Shown: piece by piece, positions 51,769 to 61,144 of the stretch
Layout of the letters: each line of letters opens with the position of its first letter
Numbering within the stretch: position 1 is the first letter of the stretch
NCBI GenBank assembly: GCA_910577095.1
Contig: CAJTLY010000007.1
Coordinates: forward strand, 47,206-111,205
DNA from: an uncultured Alphaproteobacteria bacterium
GTDB lineage: Bacteria > Pseudomonadota > Alphaproteobacteria > RF32 > CAG-239
Direction of reading: 5' to 3'
Length of the DNA: 64,000 bases
Notes under the pieces: model-generated
The model's database searches: none
The model's input: the letters and a program-made list of their open reading frames with translations, nothing else
Told to the model about the DNA's origin: nothing
Made by a program: the position numbers and the translations under genes

Positions 51769-51884
51769 GGTTCAATCTGCTCCGGAGTATCCGCAAGTTT
51801 TGACAACGGTTGCAGAAAACTCTTGATTCCTGACTTCGAACCGATCATAATCAGCGAAAATCACCAGCAAAAGGACCAAACAAA

Positions 51885-52955
51885 ATGAAGATTCTCGTCG
51901 GATTGAGCGGTGGTGTCGATTCCGCGGCCGCTGCCTATCTGCTAAAAAAAGCCGGACACCAAGTGATCGGCGCAACCATGTCGATCTGGGACAAAAACAC
52001 CAATTTCCGCAGCACCGGCGCCGCCGATTCATGCTTTAGCCCTCACGAGGAAAAAGACATTGACTCGGCACGCAAAATCTGCCGTGAGCTTGACATCCCC
52101 TATTATGTGTTTGACTGTGCCGAAGAATACAAACGAATTGTGTTGCGCAATTTTAAAGAAGAATATACGGCCGGCAGAACCCCCAACCCCTGTGTCTGGT
52201 GCAACGCCACCATCAAATTTGACGCTCTTCCCGCCACCGCCCGCAAAGCCGGCCTGGAGTTCGAAAAATTTGCTACCGGCCACTACGCCCGTCTCGGTTA
52301 CGATGCCGCAACCGGACGTTATCAGATCAGCCGCGGCATTGATCCCAAAAAAGATCAGTCCTATTTTCTGTACCGCCTCTGTCAGGAACAACTGAGTCGT
52401 ATTCTGCTACCGTTGGGCGGTTACCAAAAATCCGAAGTTCGCGAGTTTGCCCGTTTGGCCGGGTTGGAAGTATGCGACAAGCCCGACAGTCAGGACTTTT
52501 ATTCCGGCAATATCAACGACATTTTGCAAAAAGCCCCCGAGCCGGGTAATTTTGTCGACAAAGAAGGCAAAATTCTGGGGCAGCATCAGGGAATTTGGAA
52601 TTATACCATCGGCCAGCGCCGCGGGATGGGGATCGCCGCCGAACGTCCGCTCTATGTCATCGCCATCCGCCCCGAAAGCCGCGAAGTCGTTCTCGGATAT
52701 GACGACGATACCCTTCGGCAAAAACTGTATTGTCAAAATCTGAGTTGGCTTTCCGTTTCAGACATCGCATCTCCGCGGCGACTCACCGTCAAAATCCGTT
52801 CTTCGCAAACTCCGGCGGCCGCGCTCCTTACGCCAACCTCCCCCGACCGTGCGGAAATCTGTTTTGACGATTTGCAAAAGGCCGTCGCTCCCGGACAATC
52901 GGCCGTCTTCTACGATAACGATCTACTGCTGGGCGGCGGCATCATTTGTGCTTAA
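51885..52955 (+). CDS. mnmA: tRNA 2-thiouridylase, MnmA type
   Basis: A 356-residue ATP-dependent enzyme that puts sulfur on U34 of Lys, Glu and Gln tRNAs. The P-loop LSGGVDSAAAAYLL (residue 6) and TPNPCVWCNATIKF (first catalytic cysteine, near residue 104) are standard, as is FATGHYAR. The second catalytic cysteine, normally in a GxCFI or QDICF setting, is missing: the segment reads KPDSQDFYSGN near residue 199. An additional SCFSPHEEKD motif occurs near 46. It is a variant MnmA, unlike the usual alphaproteobacterial type. The gene overlaps the converging DsbD-like gene by 33 bases. Confidence 0.92.
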   Translation: MKILVGLSGGVDSAAAAYLLKKAGHQVIGATMSIWDKNTNFRSTGAADSCFSPHEEKDIDSARKICRELDIPYYVFDCAEEYKRIVLRNFKEEYTAGRTPNPCVWCNATIKFDALPATARKAGLEFEKFATGHYARLGYDAATGRYQISRGIDPKKDQSYFLYRLCQEQLSRILLPLGGYQKSEVREFARLAGLEVCDKPDSQDFYSGNINDILQKAPEPGNFVDKEGKILGQHQGIWNYTIGQRRGMGIAAERPLYVIAIRPESREVVLGYDDDTLRQKLYCQNLSWLSVSDIASPRRLTVKIRSSQTPAAALLTPTSPDRAEICFDDLQKAVAPGQSAVFYDNDLLLGGGIICA

Positions 52956-54494
52956 CAGCTTGCGAAAGTCTCCGACGGTTATCAGCTGCGGCAGCAAAAC
53001 ATAACCGCCGTCGCCGTTATAGTATACATACAACGGAATGCTGCTGCGTCCGAATTTTGCCAGCGCCCGCGCAATTTCCGGGCTGCGGTTGGTCCAGTCG
53101 GCCTTGAACAGTTTAATCCGGTGTTCTTTAACCAACCGCGCAAATTCGCGGGTTGAAAAAACGGCATTTTCATTAACCAGACAGGTAATGCACCATTTGG
53201 CGGTAAAATTGATCAAAACTTTATCGCCGTTTTGCAGCGCCTGTTCCACTTTTTGCGACTGATAAGGCTGCCATTGCGAACGTCCGGCGTCGGAATCTCC
53301 CCACAGAATCCACAACAGCCAGCCGCAGGTCGCCAGCATCGGCAACGCAAACAATTTTTTTAACACTTCCATCCATTTGCCGGGACGCGGTAAAACCCTT
53401 TGCAAAAAACGCGGATATATACCGGCCAGAAAAAACGGCAACGCATAACCGGCACCGAGAGACAAAAATACCGGATAATAAAAATATCCCGGCCGTTCGG
53501 TCGTCAGAGCCCAGCCGACCGCGGCTCCCATAAACGGCGCCGTACACGGACTGGCGATCAACACCGCCAGAAAACCGGTCATAAACGACCCCGCAGGCAA
53601 ATATTTCAAACTCCAATTCACCCGGATAACATTCAAAAACATCAGTGCCAGCAGCAAAAACACAACCGCCATTACCGCAACAAAATACGGTGACTGCAAC
53701 TGAAAGCCCCACCCGATATCGGCACCGCGATGCCGCAGCCAGGCCAATAATGCCGCCATCAGCACAAAGCAGGACAAAACGCCGCCGAGATATTGAAAGG
53801 CCTCGGTGACGTTACGGCGTTTGCTCTTCCGGCCGGCAATCGACATAATTTTAATGAACAAAATCGGAAAAACGCAGGGCATGAAATTGAGAACAATGCC
53901 GCCGCCAAACGCCAACAGTAAGATACTGAACCAACCGCTTTCCGTTGCCGAAGACGGCATTTTCGGTTCGGACGCGGGTAAAGGTTGGGAACGGTAAAAA
54001 GCTTCCGACACCGGTACAGCCTGAACTGCATCCCCTTGTGACGGCATAAGATGGGCAAACACTTCCGGAGTCAATTTAAAGATCAGACTTTCCGGTACGC
54101 ACTCCCCTTTGCAGGCCATCCACGAAATTTCCAGATCTGGCATTTCCCCGGTCGCTTTTCCCAACATGGCGGTATACCATGCCGGTTTGCGGTAAACATT
54201 AAGCCCGAACCCTTCGTAAATAACGTCTTCGCCTTCGCTCCACTGTTCGGATACCAGACGATGATCATAAAGATTCCATTTAACGTCCGTCGGCAGACCG
54301 ACGTCGCCCGGCTGATGAGAATAGATCTGCCAACCGTTTTGAGGTTCGATTTTCAGTCGTACTTCAATCCGGTCTTCTTTTTCGACCGCCGACACTTCAA
54401 CCGAATTTCTTAACGTCTGTTTTTTTACCGCGGCCCCTGCCTCTGCGGAAAACACCGTTGCCAGTGCCGTAAGCAGGATAAAGAAGACTTTCAT
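52923..54494 (-). CDS. DsbD-like thiol:disulfide interchange protein
   Basis: A 523-residue membrane protein that carries electrons from cytosolic thioredoxin to the periplasm. A signal peptide (about 1-22) is followed by an N-terminal domain with MACKGECVPE near residue 127, then about eight helices with the DsbD cysteines in NFMPCVFPILF (first) and IASPCTAPFMG (fourth), and a C-terminal thioredoxin domain with FTAKWCITCLVNE (CxxC). It is the ScsB/DsbD type. The neighbour downstream in transcription is convergent mnmA; the phosphatidyltransferase gene is directly upstream (0-base gap). Confidence 0.93.
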   Translation of the reverse strand: MKVFFILLTALATVFSAEAGAAVKKQTLRNSVEVSAVEKEDRIEVRLKIEPQNGWQIYSHQPGDVGLPTDVKWNLYDHRLVSEQWSEGEDVIYEGFGLNVYRKPAWYTAMLGKATGEMPDLEISWMACKGECVPESLIFKLTPEVFAHLMPSQGDAVQAVPVSEAFYRSQPLPASEPKMPSSATESGWFSILLLAFGGGIVLNFMPCVFPILFIKIMSIAGRKSKRRNVTEAFQYLGGVLSCFVLMAALLAWLRHRGADIGWGFQLQSPYFVAVMAVVFLLLALMFLNVIRVNWSLKYLPAGSFMTGFLAVLIASPCTAPFMGAAVGWALTTERPGYFYYPVFLSLGAGYALPFFLAGIYPRFLQRVLPRPGKWMEVLKKLFALPMLATCGWLLWILWGDSDAGRSQWQPYQSQKVEQALQNGDKVLINFTAKWCITCLVNENAVFSTREFARLVKEHRIKLFKADWTNRSPEIARALAKFGRSSIPLYVYYNGDGGYVLLPQLITVGDFRKLLSTNDAAAQQ

Positions 54495-55211
54495 TTATTT
54501 TCCTTTACGGTAGGGAACAATCACAAAACTGTAATAAGCGGCTACGATGACACTGAAAGCTTTTACCAGCGAAAAAACACCCAAAACAACCCCCATCACC
54601 GGAAACCATCCCGGAAACAAACACAGCACCACCAAAGCGAACAACGTTTCCGACCCCTGAGCCAAACCGCCGAGATAAAAAGGCGAATGATCAAGATTAA
54701 GCTGCTGTTCGGCATGATTTTTGTAGGCAATCACCGAATAAGCCAACATTGCGCAAGCCGCCGCGGCAAAACCAAACAGCATACATGCCGCCGCAACGCC
54801 GTTAGCCGCCGGATTGGCTAAGGCAAAAGCAAAAAGGACTCCGCCGTAAAAAATATAATCCAACGTAGCATCAAGAAATACGCCGAAATCGGTTACTTTG
54901 GTCGAACGGGCAATCGCGCCGTCCAAACCGTCGGACAACCGGTTGAGCAAAATGGCAAGCAGCGCCCATCCGTACATTTCCATTGCAATAAAGTTAACGG
55001 CAAAAATTCCGATGACAAAGCCGGTCCAGCTGACAACGTTGGCAGAAATGCCGATCTGTCCGAGATAAGTTCCGGCGACGTTGATTTTATTATAGGCCTG
55101 TGCATAGATTTTTTGCGAAAGTCGGCTTATATACAGACAAGTATCTTTCACCCGGATGCGGGACCAAATATCTTGTACTTTTTTCTTGAGAATTTCAAAA
55201 TATTCTTTCAT
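54495..55211 (-). CDS. CDP-alcohol phosphatidyltransferase
   Basis: A 238-residue inner-membrane enzyme of the CDP-alcohol phosphatidyltransferase family. The signature DGLDGAIARSTKVTDFGVFLD near residue 88 gives the DGxxAR...GxxxD core that binds CDP and two metal ions. Several helices follow. It transfers a phosphatidyl group from CDP-diacylglycerol to an alcohol; which alcohol is unclear. The frame begins with TTG at 55229, but the ATG at 55211 (MKEYFEI) has AAAGG upstream. The stop abuts the DsbD-like start, so they are co-transcribed. Confidence 0.9.
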   Translation of the reverse strand: MKEYFEILKKKVQDIWSRIRVKDTCLYISRLSQKIYAQAYNKINVAGTYLGQIGISANVVSWTGFVIGIFAVNFIAMEMYGWALLAILLNRLSDGLDGAIARSTKVTDFGVFLDATLDYIFYGGVLFAFALANPAANGVAAACMLFGFAAAACAMLAYSVIAYKNHAEQQLNLDHSPFYLGGLAQGSETLFALVVLCLFPGWFPVMGVVLGVFSLVKAFSVIVAAYYSFVIVPYRKGK

Positions 55212-55300
55212 AATAAGCTGCCTTTCCAAACAAACGGTTTCTAATAAGAACGAGATAGCACAAAAAGGTGAAATAATTACTAATTTCAGGTGTAAAACAT

Positions 55301-56320
55301 ATGCGCATTTTTAAATATATTTCAATATTTTTTCTGGCGGCAGCCGCCATTTTCTATATTTGGCACGAACCGGCCCCCTATCAGATCATGAGCGGACAAA
55401 CAATGGGGACGTACTACAGCGTAAAAGTAAAAACCGGACGAGAAAACAAACTGTTGCATAAAAACATCAAAGAAGAGCTTGAAGCCGTTAACGCCGAAAT
55501 GTCGGTTTTTGACAACAATTCCGAAATTTCGCGGATTAACCGCGAACCGGCAGACAAATGGATTGAGCTTTCGCCGCCGATGCAAAAGGTTCTTCAAAAT
55601 GCCTACACCATTTACAGTCAGAGCAACGGCGCCTTCGATCCGACGGTCGGCCGGTTGGTCGATTTGTGGGGCTTCGGGACCATTCGTCCTAAAAAAGCGC
55701 CTTCCGAAGAAGACATCCGCGAGGTTTTGAAAACCTCCGGTTTTAATAAAATCCGCTTTACCCACGATTTTGACAAGATCAAAAAAGAACACGAAGAAAC
55801 AATGATTAACCTGTCGGCAATTGCCAAAGGATACGGTGTTGACCGGATTGCCGAACTGCTGGAAAAACTGGGTTATCACGATTATGTGGTTGAAATCGGC
55901 GGCGAAGTCCGTGCCGGCGGCCGCAAATCCGACCAGGTAGACGGCTGGAACGTCGGCATCATTCGCCCCGAAAACGATTATACCGAAAACGCCTATGTCA
56001 TTACCCTTAAAAATCAGGCCGTGGCCACTTCCGGCGATTATCGCAACTTCATTTACGTCGACGATAAAAAATATTCTCATACCATCTCCCCCAAAAGCGG
56101 TTATCCGGTCGAAAACAACCTTATCTCCGCAACCGTTTTTCATTCCAGCTGCATGATTGCCGACGGTATGACGACGGCGATGATGGCCATGGGAGAAAAA
56201 GCAGCTTTGGATTATGCCAACCGTTATAATGTCGCCGCCGTTTTGTTTGTACGCGGTGAAGACAACACCGTCAAACCGTTGTTGTCGGAAAGAGCCAAAA
56301 GACTGGTCGGACGGAAATAG
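55301..56320 (+). CDS. apbE: FAD:protein FMN transferase
   Basis: A 339-residue ApbE flavin transferase that links FMN covalently to threonines of target proteins such as RnfG and RnfD. A hydrophobic N-terminus (about residues 6-21) anchors or exports it. It has MGTYYSVKV near 36, FDPTVGRLVDLWGFG near 111, INLSAIAKGYGVDRIAE near 168, and YSHTISPKSGYPV near 251 with the His-ThrIle catalytic block. AGGTG lies 9 bases before the ATG. It opens the rnf operon: rseC begins 2 bases after it. Confidence 0.95.
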   Translation: MRIFKYISIFFLAAAAIFYIWHEPAPYQIMSGQTMGTYYSVKVKTGRENKLLHKNIKEELEAVNAEMSVFDNNSEISRINREPADKWIELSPPMQKVLQNAYTIYSQSNGAFDPTVGRLVDLWGFGTIRPKKAPSEEDIREVLKTSGFNKIRFTHDFDKIKKEHEETMINLSAIAKGYGVDRIAELLEKLGYHDYVVEIGGEVRAGGRKSDQVDGWNVGIIRPENDYTENAYVITLKNQAVATSGDYRNFIYVDDKKYSHTISPKSGYPVENNLISATVFHSSCMIADGMTTAMMAMGEKAALDYANRYNVAAVLFVRGEDNTVKPLLSERAKRLVGRK

Positions 56321-56322
56321 CG

Positions 56323-56730
56323 ATGGAAAACATTACCCGCTGCGGCATCGTTACAGCCGTTAATCCCGGTTCGGTTACCGTCACTTTCATCCGCAACGAA
56401 GCCTGCAGCGGATGTGCGGCAAAAAACGCCTGCGGTTTAAGCGGCGGCCAACCGCTCAGCGTCGAAGTCAAAACCGATACGCCGCAAAATTATCGGACCG
56501 GCCAAAACGTCACCCTCGAAATTTCGGTCGAAAATGCATTGACAGCCGCCCTTTGGGCCTATGTTCTGCCGTTGTTTTTGATGTTGTCGGTTCTGGCTGC
56601 ATTTCTGACCTTCGGCGGCAGCGAAACGGCGGCGGCAACCGCAACGCTTGCCGTATTGCCGCTCTATTACGCCCTTTTGTATCTGTTCCGCCGTCATTTT
56701 AAGCCGCGAATAAAAATTAAATTGCGATAA
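56323..56730 (+). CDS. rseC: RseC/SoxR-reducing family protein
   Basis: A 135-residue membrane protein of the RseC/MucC family, often found with rnf genes. It has a small N-terminal domain with four cysteines (ACSGCAAKNACGL near residue 27) and two membrane helices (about 74-96 and 100-120). Relatives act in reducing SoxR or in sigma-E control. Its place between apbE and rnfB matches the arrangement known from Bacteroidota. rnfB starts 76 bases later; the gap holds no clear promoter. Confidence 0.9.
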   Translation: MENITRCGIVTAVNPGSVTVTFIRNEACSGCAAKNACGLSGGQPLSVEVKTDTPQNYRTGQNVTLEISVENALTAALWAYVLPLFLMLSVLAAFLTFGGSETAAATATLAVLPLYYALLYLFRRHFKPRIKIKLR

Positions 56731-56806
56731 CTGAAAAAAAACATTTTGCATCCCCCGAATTTGTGCTATGAATAAGGCATTGTAAACGAAAGCAAGAGAC
56801 TGATTG

Positions 56807-57643
56807 ATGAGTGAAGTTATCGTAGCCAACATTATCGTTTTATCGTCAATTGCCGTCGCCGCGGCAATCATATTATATTTTGCAGCCCAAAAATTTAAGA
56901 CTGAAAACAACCCGGTAGCCGACGAAATTGCAGCAATGCTTCCACAAGCCAACTGCGGCGCCTGCGGCAAAGCGGGCTGTCAGGATTTCGCCAACGCCTG
57001 CGCCGCTGCCGACGCCGAATCTTTCGCCCGCCTTTATTGTCCGGTGGGCGGTGCCGGAGTGATGAACACAATTGCCGGACGGCTTGGCTATTCTTCCGCC
57101 GAACACGAACCGACGGTTGCAGTTTTGCACTGCAACGGCACTTGTGAAAACGCTCCCGACAAAGTCGAATACATCGGCCTGCAAAGCTGCCGACTTGCCA
57201 ATCGTGCCTTTGTCGGCAAAACCGGCTGTCCCGACGGCTGTCTGCGTCTGGGCGACTGCGTTCGCAACTGCCCTTTCGGCGCCATTGAAATGAATCCGCA
57301 AACCGGACTGCCGGAAGTCAACCCCGACAAATGCACCTCCTGCGGGGCCTGTGTACGCATTTGTCCGCGCGGATTGTACGAAATCAGACCGCGCGGCAAA
57401 AACGGCGTTCGCGTTTACGTCGCCTGCAGCAATCGCCAAAAAGGCGCACTGGCCCGCAAAAACTGCAAGGCCGCCTGCATTGCCTGTATGAAATGCACCA
57501 AAATCTGCCCTGAAGTCAAGGTAGAAAACAATCTCTCCCATATTCCCGCCACCGTCTCGGCCGAAGCTTACGGAGCTGAATTGGCAGCCAACTGCCCGAC
57601 CGGCGCCATCATTTATACCGGAGTGAAAGATGAGCAAGATTAA
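56807..57643 (+). CDS. rnfB: Rnf complex subunit B
   Basis: A 278-residue iron-sulfur protein anchored by an N-terminal helix (about 5-28). It has a first cluster group, ANCGACGKAGCQDFANAC near residue 46, a CxxxC segment at CPDGCLRLGDCVRNCPFGA near 150, two ferredoxin CxxCxxCxxxCP groups (CTSCGACVRICPRG and CIACMKCTKICPE). RnfB passes electrons into the membrane complex. The ATG at 56807 is used because the frame's TTG at 56804 is a poor start. Its last 14 bases overlap rnfC. Confidence 0.95.
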   Translation: MSEVIVANIIVLSSIAVAAAIILYFAAQKFKTENNPVADEIAAMLPQANCGACGKAGCQDFANACAAADAESFARLYCPVGGAGVMNTIAGRLGYSSAEHEPTVAVLHCNGTCENAPDKVEYIGLQSCRLANRAFVGKTGCPDGCLRLGDCVRNCPFGAIEMNPQTGLPEVNPDKCTSCGACVRICPRGLYEIRPRGKNGVRVYVACSNRQKGALARKNCKAACIACMKCTKICPEVKVENNLSHIPATVSAEAYGAELAANCPTGAIIYTGVKDEQD

Positions 57644-58949
57644 AACCTTTTCTGTCGGCGGTATTCATCCCGACAAATACAAAATAACCTCCGACCTTCC
57701 GATCCGGGACGCCGGCATTCCCGATATGCTGTATGTTCCGGTCAAACAACATATCGGCGCACCGGCGAAAATTCTGGTCAAAAAAGGCGATCGCGTCAAA
57801 GCCGGTACGTTGCTCGCCGATGCCGACGGCATTGTTTCCGCCGACGTTCATGCGCCGGCCTCCGGCGAAGTGGTCAAAATTGAAGAGATTGTCGGCGAAG
57901 TCGGTTACCTCGAACAAATGATCACCATCAAAACCGACGGCGACGAGTGGGAAGAGAGCATTGACCGCAGTTCCGACCTCATTCGTGAAATTACCGCCAC
58001 TCCGGAACAAATCGTCGGCATCATCCGCGCCGCCGGCATTGTCGGCATGGGCGGCGCCGGCTATCCGACTCCGATTAAGGCAACCGTACCTGCCGGCAAA
58101 AAAATCGATTGCATCATTTTGAACGGTATCGAATGCGAACCCTACCTGACCGCCGATGACCGCCTGATGCAGGAAAAGGCCGAACAAATCATTATCGGCG
58201 CCAAAATTCTCAACAAAGCGCTGGGAATCCAAAAAGCGATTATTGCCATTGACGAAAACAAACCGCATGCGATCGAAACCATGCGCAAATTGACCCGAAG
58301 CTACGTCGGTGTCAATGTCGCCGTTTGCGCCACCAAATATCCTCAGGGCTCTGAAAAACAACTGATTGCCGCCGTCACCGGCCGCGAAGTGCCGCCCGGA
58401 TGCCTGCCGGTCGACGTCAACTGCGTGGTGCAAAACGTCGGTACCGTTTATGCGGTCTATGAAGCGGTTCAAAAACATAAGCCGTTGTTTGAACGCATTG
58501 TGACCGTCAGCGGCGACGACGTTAAAAACCCCGGCAACTACCGGGTCAGAATCGGCACCCCCGCTTCTTATCTGATTGAGCAGGCCCAACCGTTGGAAAC
58601 ACCGGGCAAAATCATTTTCGGCGGCCCGATGATGGGAACGGCGGCAACCAACCTGGCAGCGCCGATTACCAAGACCACGTCCGGAATTTTGCTGCTGAAA
58701 ACGGCTTCGGTTCTTGATCCCGAACAAACCGCCTGCATCCGCTGCGGCCGCTGCATCGAGGTTTGTCCGCAGGGTTTGCAGCCGTTTGCCATTACCGGCC
58801 ATGTTCGCCGCGGCGAATACCAGGAAGCCAAAAAGATTCATGTTCTCGATTGCATGGAATGCGGCAGCTGCTCTTACACCTGCCCGGCAAGAATTCCGCT
58901 TACCGACTATTGTAAACTGGCCAAATACGAAATACGCAAAAAGAAATAG
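57630..58949 (+). CDS. rnfC: Rnf complex subunit C
   Basis: A 439-residue peripheral subunit that oxidises NADH with FMN and passes electrons to iron-sulfur clusters. The N-terminal domain includes GGIHPDKYK; the Rossmann-like FMN/NAD domain has GIVGMGGAGYPTPIK near residue 130 and NGIECEPYLTADDRLM near 165; the C-terminus has two ferredoxin groups, CIRCGRCIEVCP near 366 and CMECGSCSYTCP near 405. The long N-terminal extensions found in some Proteobacteria are absent. The start overlaps rnfB; GGAGTGAAAG is the ribosome site. Confidence 0.95.
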   Translation: MSKIKTFSVGGIHPDKYKITSDLPIRDAGIPDMLYVPVKQHIGAPAKILVKKGDRVKAGTLLADADGIVSADVHAPASGEVVKIEEIVGEVGYLEQMITIKTDGDEWEESIDRSSDLIREITATPEQIVGIIRAAGIVGMGGAGYPTPIKATVPAGKKIDCIILNGIECEPYLTADDRLMQEKAEQIIIGAKILNKALGIQKAIIAIDENKPHAIETMRKLTRSYVGVNVAVCATKYPQGSEKQLIAAVTGREVPPGCLPVDVNCVVQNVGTVYAVYEAVQKHKPLFERIVTVSGDDVKNPGNYRVRIGTPASYLIEQAQPLETPGKIIFGGPMMGTAATNLAAPITKTTSGILLLKTASVLDPEQTACIRCGRCIEVCPQGLQPFAITGHVRRGEYQEAKKIHVLDCMECGSCSYTCPARIPLTDYCKLAKYEIRKKK

Positions 58950-58962
58950 GACTATACCGACA

Positions 58963-59955
58963 ATGCTTAAAATTTCGACTGCCCCTCATTTTTATTCTTC
59001 TACCGACACCCGCTCAATTATGCGGGACGTCATCATTGCCCTGCTTCCGGCCGGCGCGGTCGCAATCGCCCTGTTCGGCATTGCTGCCTTAACCACGCTT
59101 GTTACCGCCGTTGCCGGATGCGTGTTTTTTGAATATGCAAGCACCAAATGGTGGTTTAAGCAGCCGCCTGCCACCCGCGACCTTTCGGCCGTTGTCACCG
59201 GTATTTTGCTGGCTTATAATCTTCCCTGCAACATGCCGGTATGGATGACCCTGATCGGTTGTTTTGTCGCAATCGTCATCACCAAAACCGCTTTCGGCGG
59301 CATCGGCAAAAACCTTTTCAATCCGGCGCTGGCCGGGCGGGTTTTTCTGTTCATTTCCTTTCCGGTACAGATGACGACCTGGGTTCGTCCGCACTTGTTT
59401 GACTTCATGAACACCGATGTCACCACCTCAGCCACCACTTTGAATATCCTCAAACATGTCGACGCCACCAGTTCTGCGACACAATTGACCGCGAAATTGG
59501 ACAAGCTGCCCGATTATCTTGAAATGTTTCTCGGCTATACCGGCGGTTCAATGGGAGAAGTTTCGGCGTTGGCGCTTTTACTGGGCTTTCTTTACCTGTT
59601 GTACCGCAAAGTCGTTTCCTGGCATATTCCGTTCTATTACCTCGGCACTTTCTTTATTCTTACCGGCATCTGCTGGCTGACCACGTCTTCGCCGGCCGTG
59701 GAACCGGTAACCCATCTTTTGTCGGGCGGTCTGCTGCTGGGGGCGTTTTTTATGGCAACCGATTATACCACTTCGCCGATGAGCGAGAACGGCAAAATAA
59801 TCTTTGCCGTCGGTTGCGGTGTTCTCACCTTTGTTATCCGTCGATACAGTTCCTACCCCGAAGGGGTTTCGTTTGCCATTCTGATTATGAACGCCTTTGT
59901 CCCTTTGATTGACAAATATGCGCACCCCCGCATTTTCGGAACCGGGAGAAAATAA
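58963..59955 (+). CDS. rnfD: Rnf complex subunit D
   Basis: A 330-residue integral membrane subunit with about nine helices. It shows ...ALLPAGAVAIALFG near residue 30, FNPALAGRVFLF near 118, and LLGAFFMATDYTTSPMS near 266. RnfD normally carries FMN on the threonine of an SGAT-like motif, and riboflavin; here the relevant block is GGSMGEVSALA. The start is the ATG at 58963, 13 bases after rnfC. It is encoded directly before rnfG with no gap. Confidence 0.94.
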   Translation: MLKISTAPHFYSSTDTRSIMRDVIIALLPAGAVAIALFGIAALTTLVTAVAGCVFFEYASTKWWFKQPPATRDLSAVVTGILLAYNLPCNMPVWMTLIGCFVAIVITKTAFGGIGKNLFNPALAGRVFLFISFPVQMTTWVRPHLFDFMNTDVTTSATTLNILKHVDATSSATQLTAKLDKLPDYLEMFLGYTGGSMGEVSALALLLGFLYLLYRKVVSWHIPFYYLGTFFILTGICWLTTSSPAVEPVTHLLSGGLLLGAFFMATDYTTSPMSENGKIIFAVGCGVLTFVIRRYSSYPEGVSFAILIMNAFVPLIDKYAHPRIFGTGRK

Positions 59956-60552
59956 ATGAAACCGATAAAATCTACCCTCTTTAATATGATATTTTCATTG
60001 CTGGCCGTTGCGGCCGCATCGGCTTTCACCCTCGGGTATGTTTACCAAATGACCAAAGAGCCGATTGCCGAAGCCAAAAACCGCAAAACTCTGGACGCCA
60101 TCCGCGAAGTGGTCGGCTCTTTTGACAACGATCCTTTTGCCGAAAAAACCACCATTACAACGCCCGACGGCAAATATAAGCTTAAGCTTTATCCGGCACG
60201 CGAAAACGGAACCATCACGGCGGTTGCCATCGAAACATTTTCCGACGGCGGTTTTGGCGGCAAAGTGGAATTGATTATCGGTATGCTGATGGACGGAACC
60301 GTTACCGGATATAAGGTTATTGAGCAAAAAGAAACTCCGGGACTTGGTTCCAAAATTGCGGAGAAAAAATTTGCCGGTCAGTTTGTCGGCCTCAACGCCT
60401 ATCAAGATCAGTTTAAGCTGCAAAAAGACGGCGGCGAAATTGACGCCGTTACCGGTGCAACCATCAGTTCGCGCGCCGTCGTTGACGCCGTGCAAAAAGC
60501 CGTGCAGACTTACAAGAAGTTTAATGCAGGAGCAACCGGATATGAAGAATAG
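59956..60552 (+). CDS. rnfG: Rnf complex subunit G
   Basis: A 198-residue periplasmic subunit with one N-terminal helix (about 8-29) and covalent FMN. The flavinylation motif VTGATISSRAV gives Thr169 as the likely attachment site, the substrate of ApbE encoded at the head of the operon. Other family landmarks are GGFGGKVELIIGM near residue 98 and KETPGLGSKI near 125. The gene follows rnfD without a gap and overlaps rnfE by 11 bases. Confidence 0.95.
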   Translation: MKPIKSTLFNMIFSLLAVAAASAFTLGYVYQMTKEPIAEAKNRKTLDAIREVVGSFDNDPFAEKTTITTPDGKYKLKLYPARENGTITAVAIETFSDGGFGGKVELIIGMLMDGTVTGYKVIEQKETPGLGSKIAEKKFAGQFVGLNAYQDQFKLQKDGGEIDAVTGATISSRAVVDAVQKAVQTYKKFNAGATGYEE

Positions 60553-61144
60553 CAACAGCATTTCCAACCTTACCCGCGGTATTGTCCGCGACAACCCCGT
60601 TTTTGTCATGATGTTGGGCATGTGTCCCACTCTCGGCGTGACCACTTCGTTGGAAAACGCATTCGGCATGGGAATTGCCACCGCTTTTACCCTGCTCTTG
60701 TCCAACAGCTTTATTTCGCTGGTCAAAAACTTTATTCCTTCAATGGTGCGAATTCCATGTTATATCGTCCTGATCGCGTCCATCGTTACCGTCATTGACA
60801 TGATGATGGCGGCCTATTATCCGGCGCTGCATGCCAAACTGGGCATTTACATTCCGCTGATCGTGGTCAACTGCATCATTTTGGGACGTGCGGAAGCCTT
60901 TGCCTCCAAAAACAACATTGTACAATCGTTTCTTGATGCCCTGGGTATGGGAATCGGATTTACGGCAGCCCTTTGTCTGCTCGGCTCGGTACGCGAAATT
61001 CTCGGCGCCGGCAGCTTGCTGGGGCATAATTTTATCGGCGAAGAAGGTTACCCGCTTTTGTTATTCATCATGCCGCCCGGCGCCTTTTTGGCTTTGGCGG
61101 GTTTGATTATGGCATTTAACCGTTTGCGGGGAGTAAACCGATGA
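60542..61144 (+). CDS. rnfE: Rnf complex subunit E
   Basis: A 200-residue integral membrane subunit with six helices, paralogous to RnfA. It shows NPVFVMMLGMCPTLGVTTS near residue 18 and LGIYIPLIVVNCIILGRAEAFA in pattern near 101, whose cysteines bind the membrane iron-sulfur cluster shared with RnfA. The ATG at 60542 lies inside rnfG. It overlaps rnfA by 4 bases (ATGA). Confidence 0.95.
   Translation: MKNSNSISNLTRGIVRDNPVFVMMLGMCPTLGVTTSLENAFGMGIATAFTLLLSNSFISLVKNFIPSMVRIPCYIVLIASIVTVIDMMMAAYYPALHAKLGIYIPLIVVNCIILGRAEAFASKNNIVQSFLDALGMGIGFTAALCLLGSVREILGAGSLLGHNFIGEEGYPLLLFIMPPGAFLALAGLIMAFNRLRGVNR

Noticed and set aside
57609..58841. 410-codon minus-strand open frame
   Set aside because: Antisense to rnfC, which has all family motifs.
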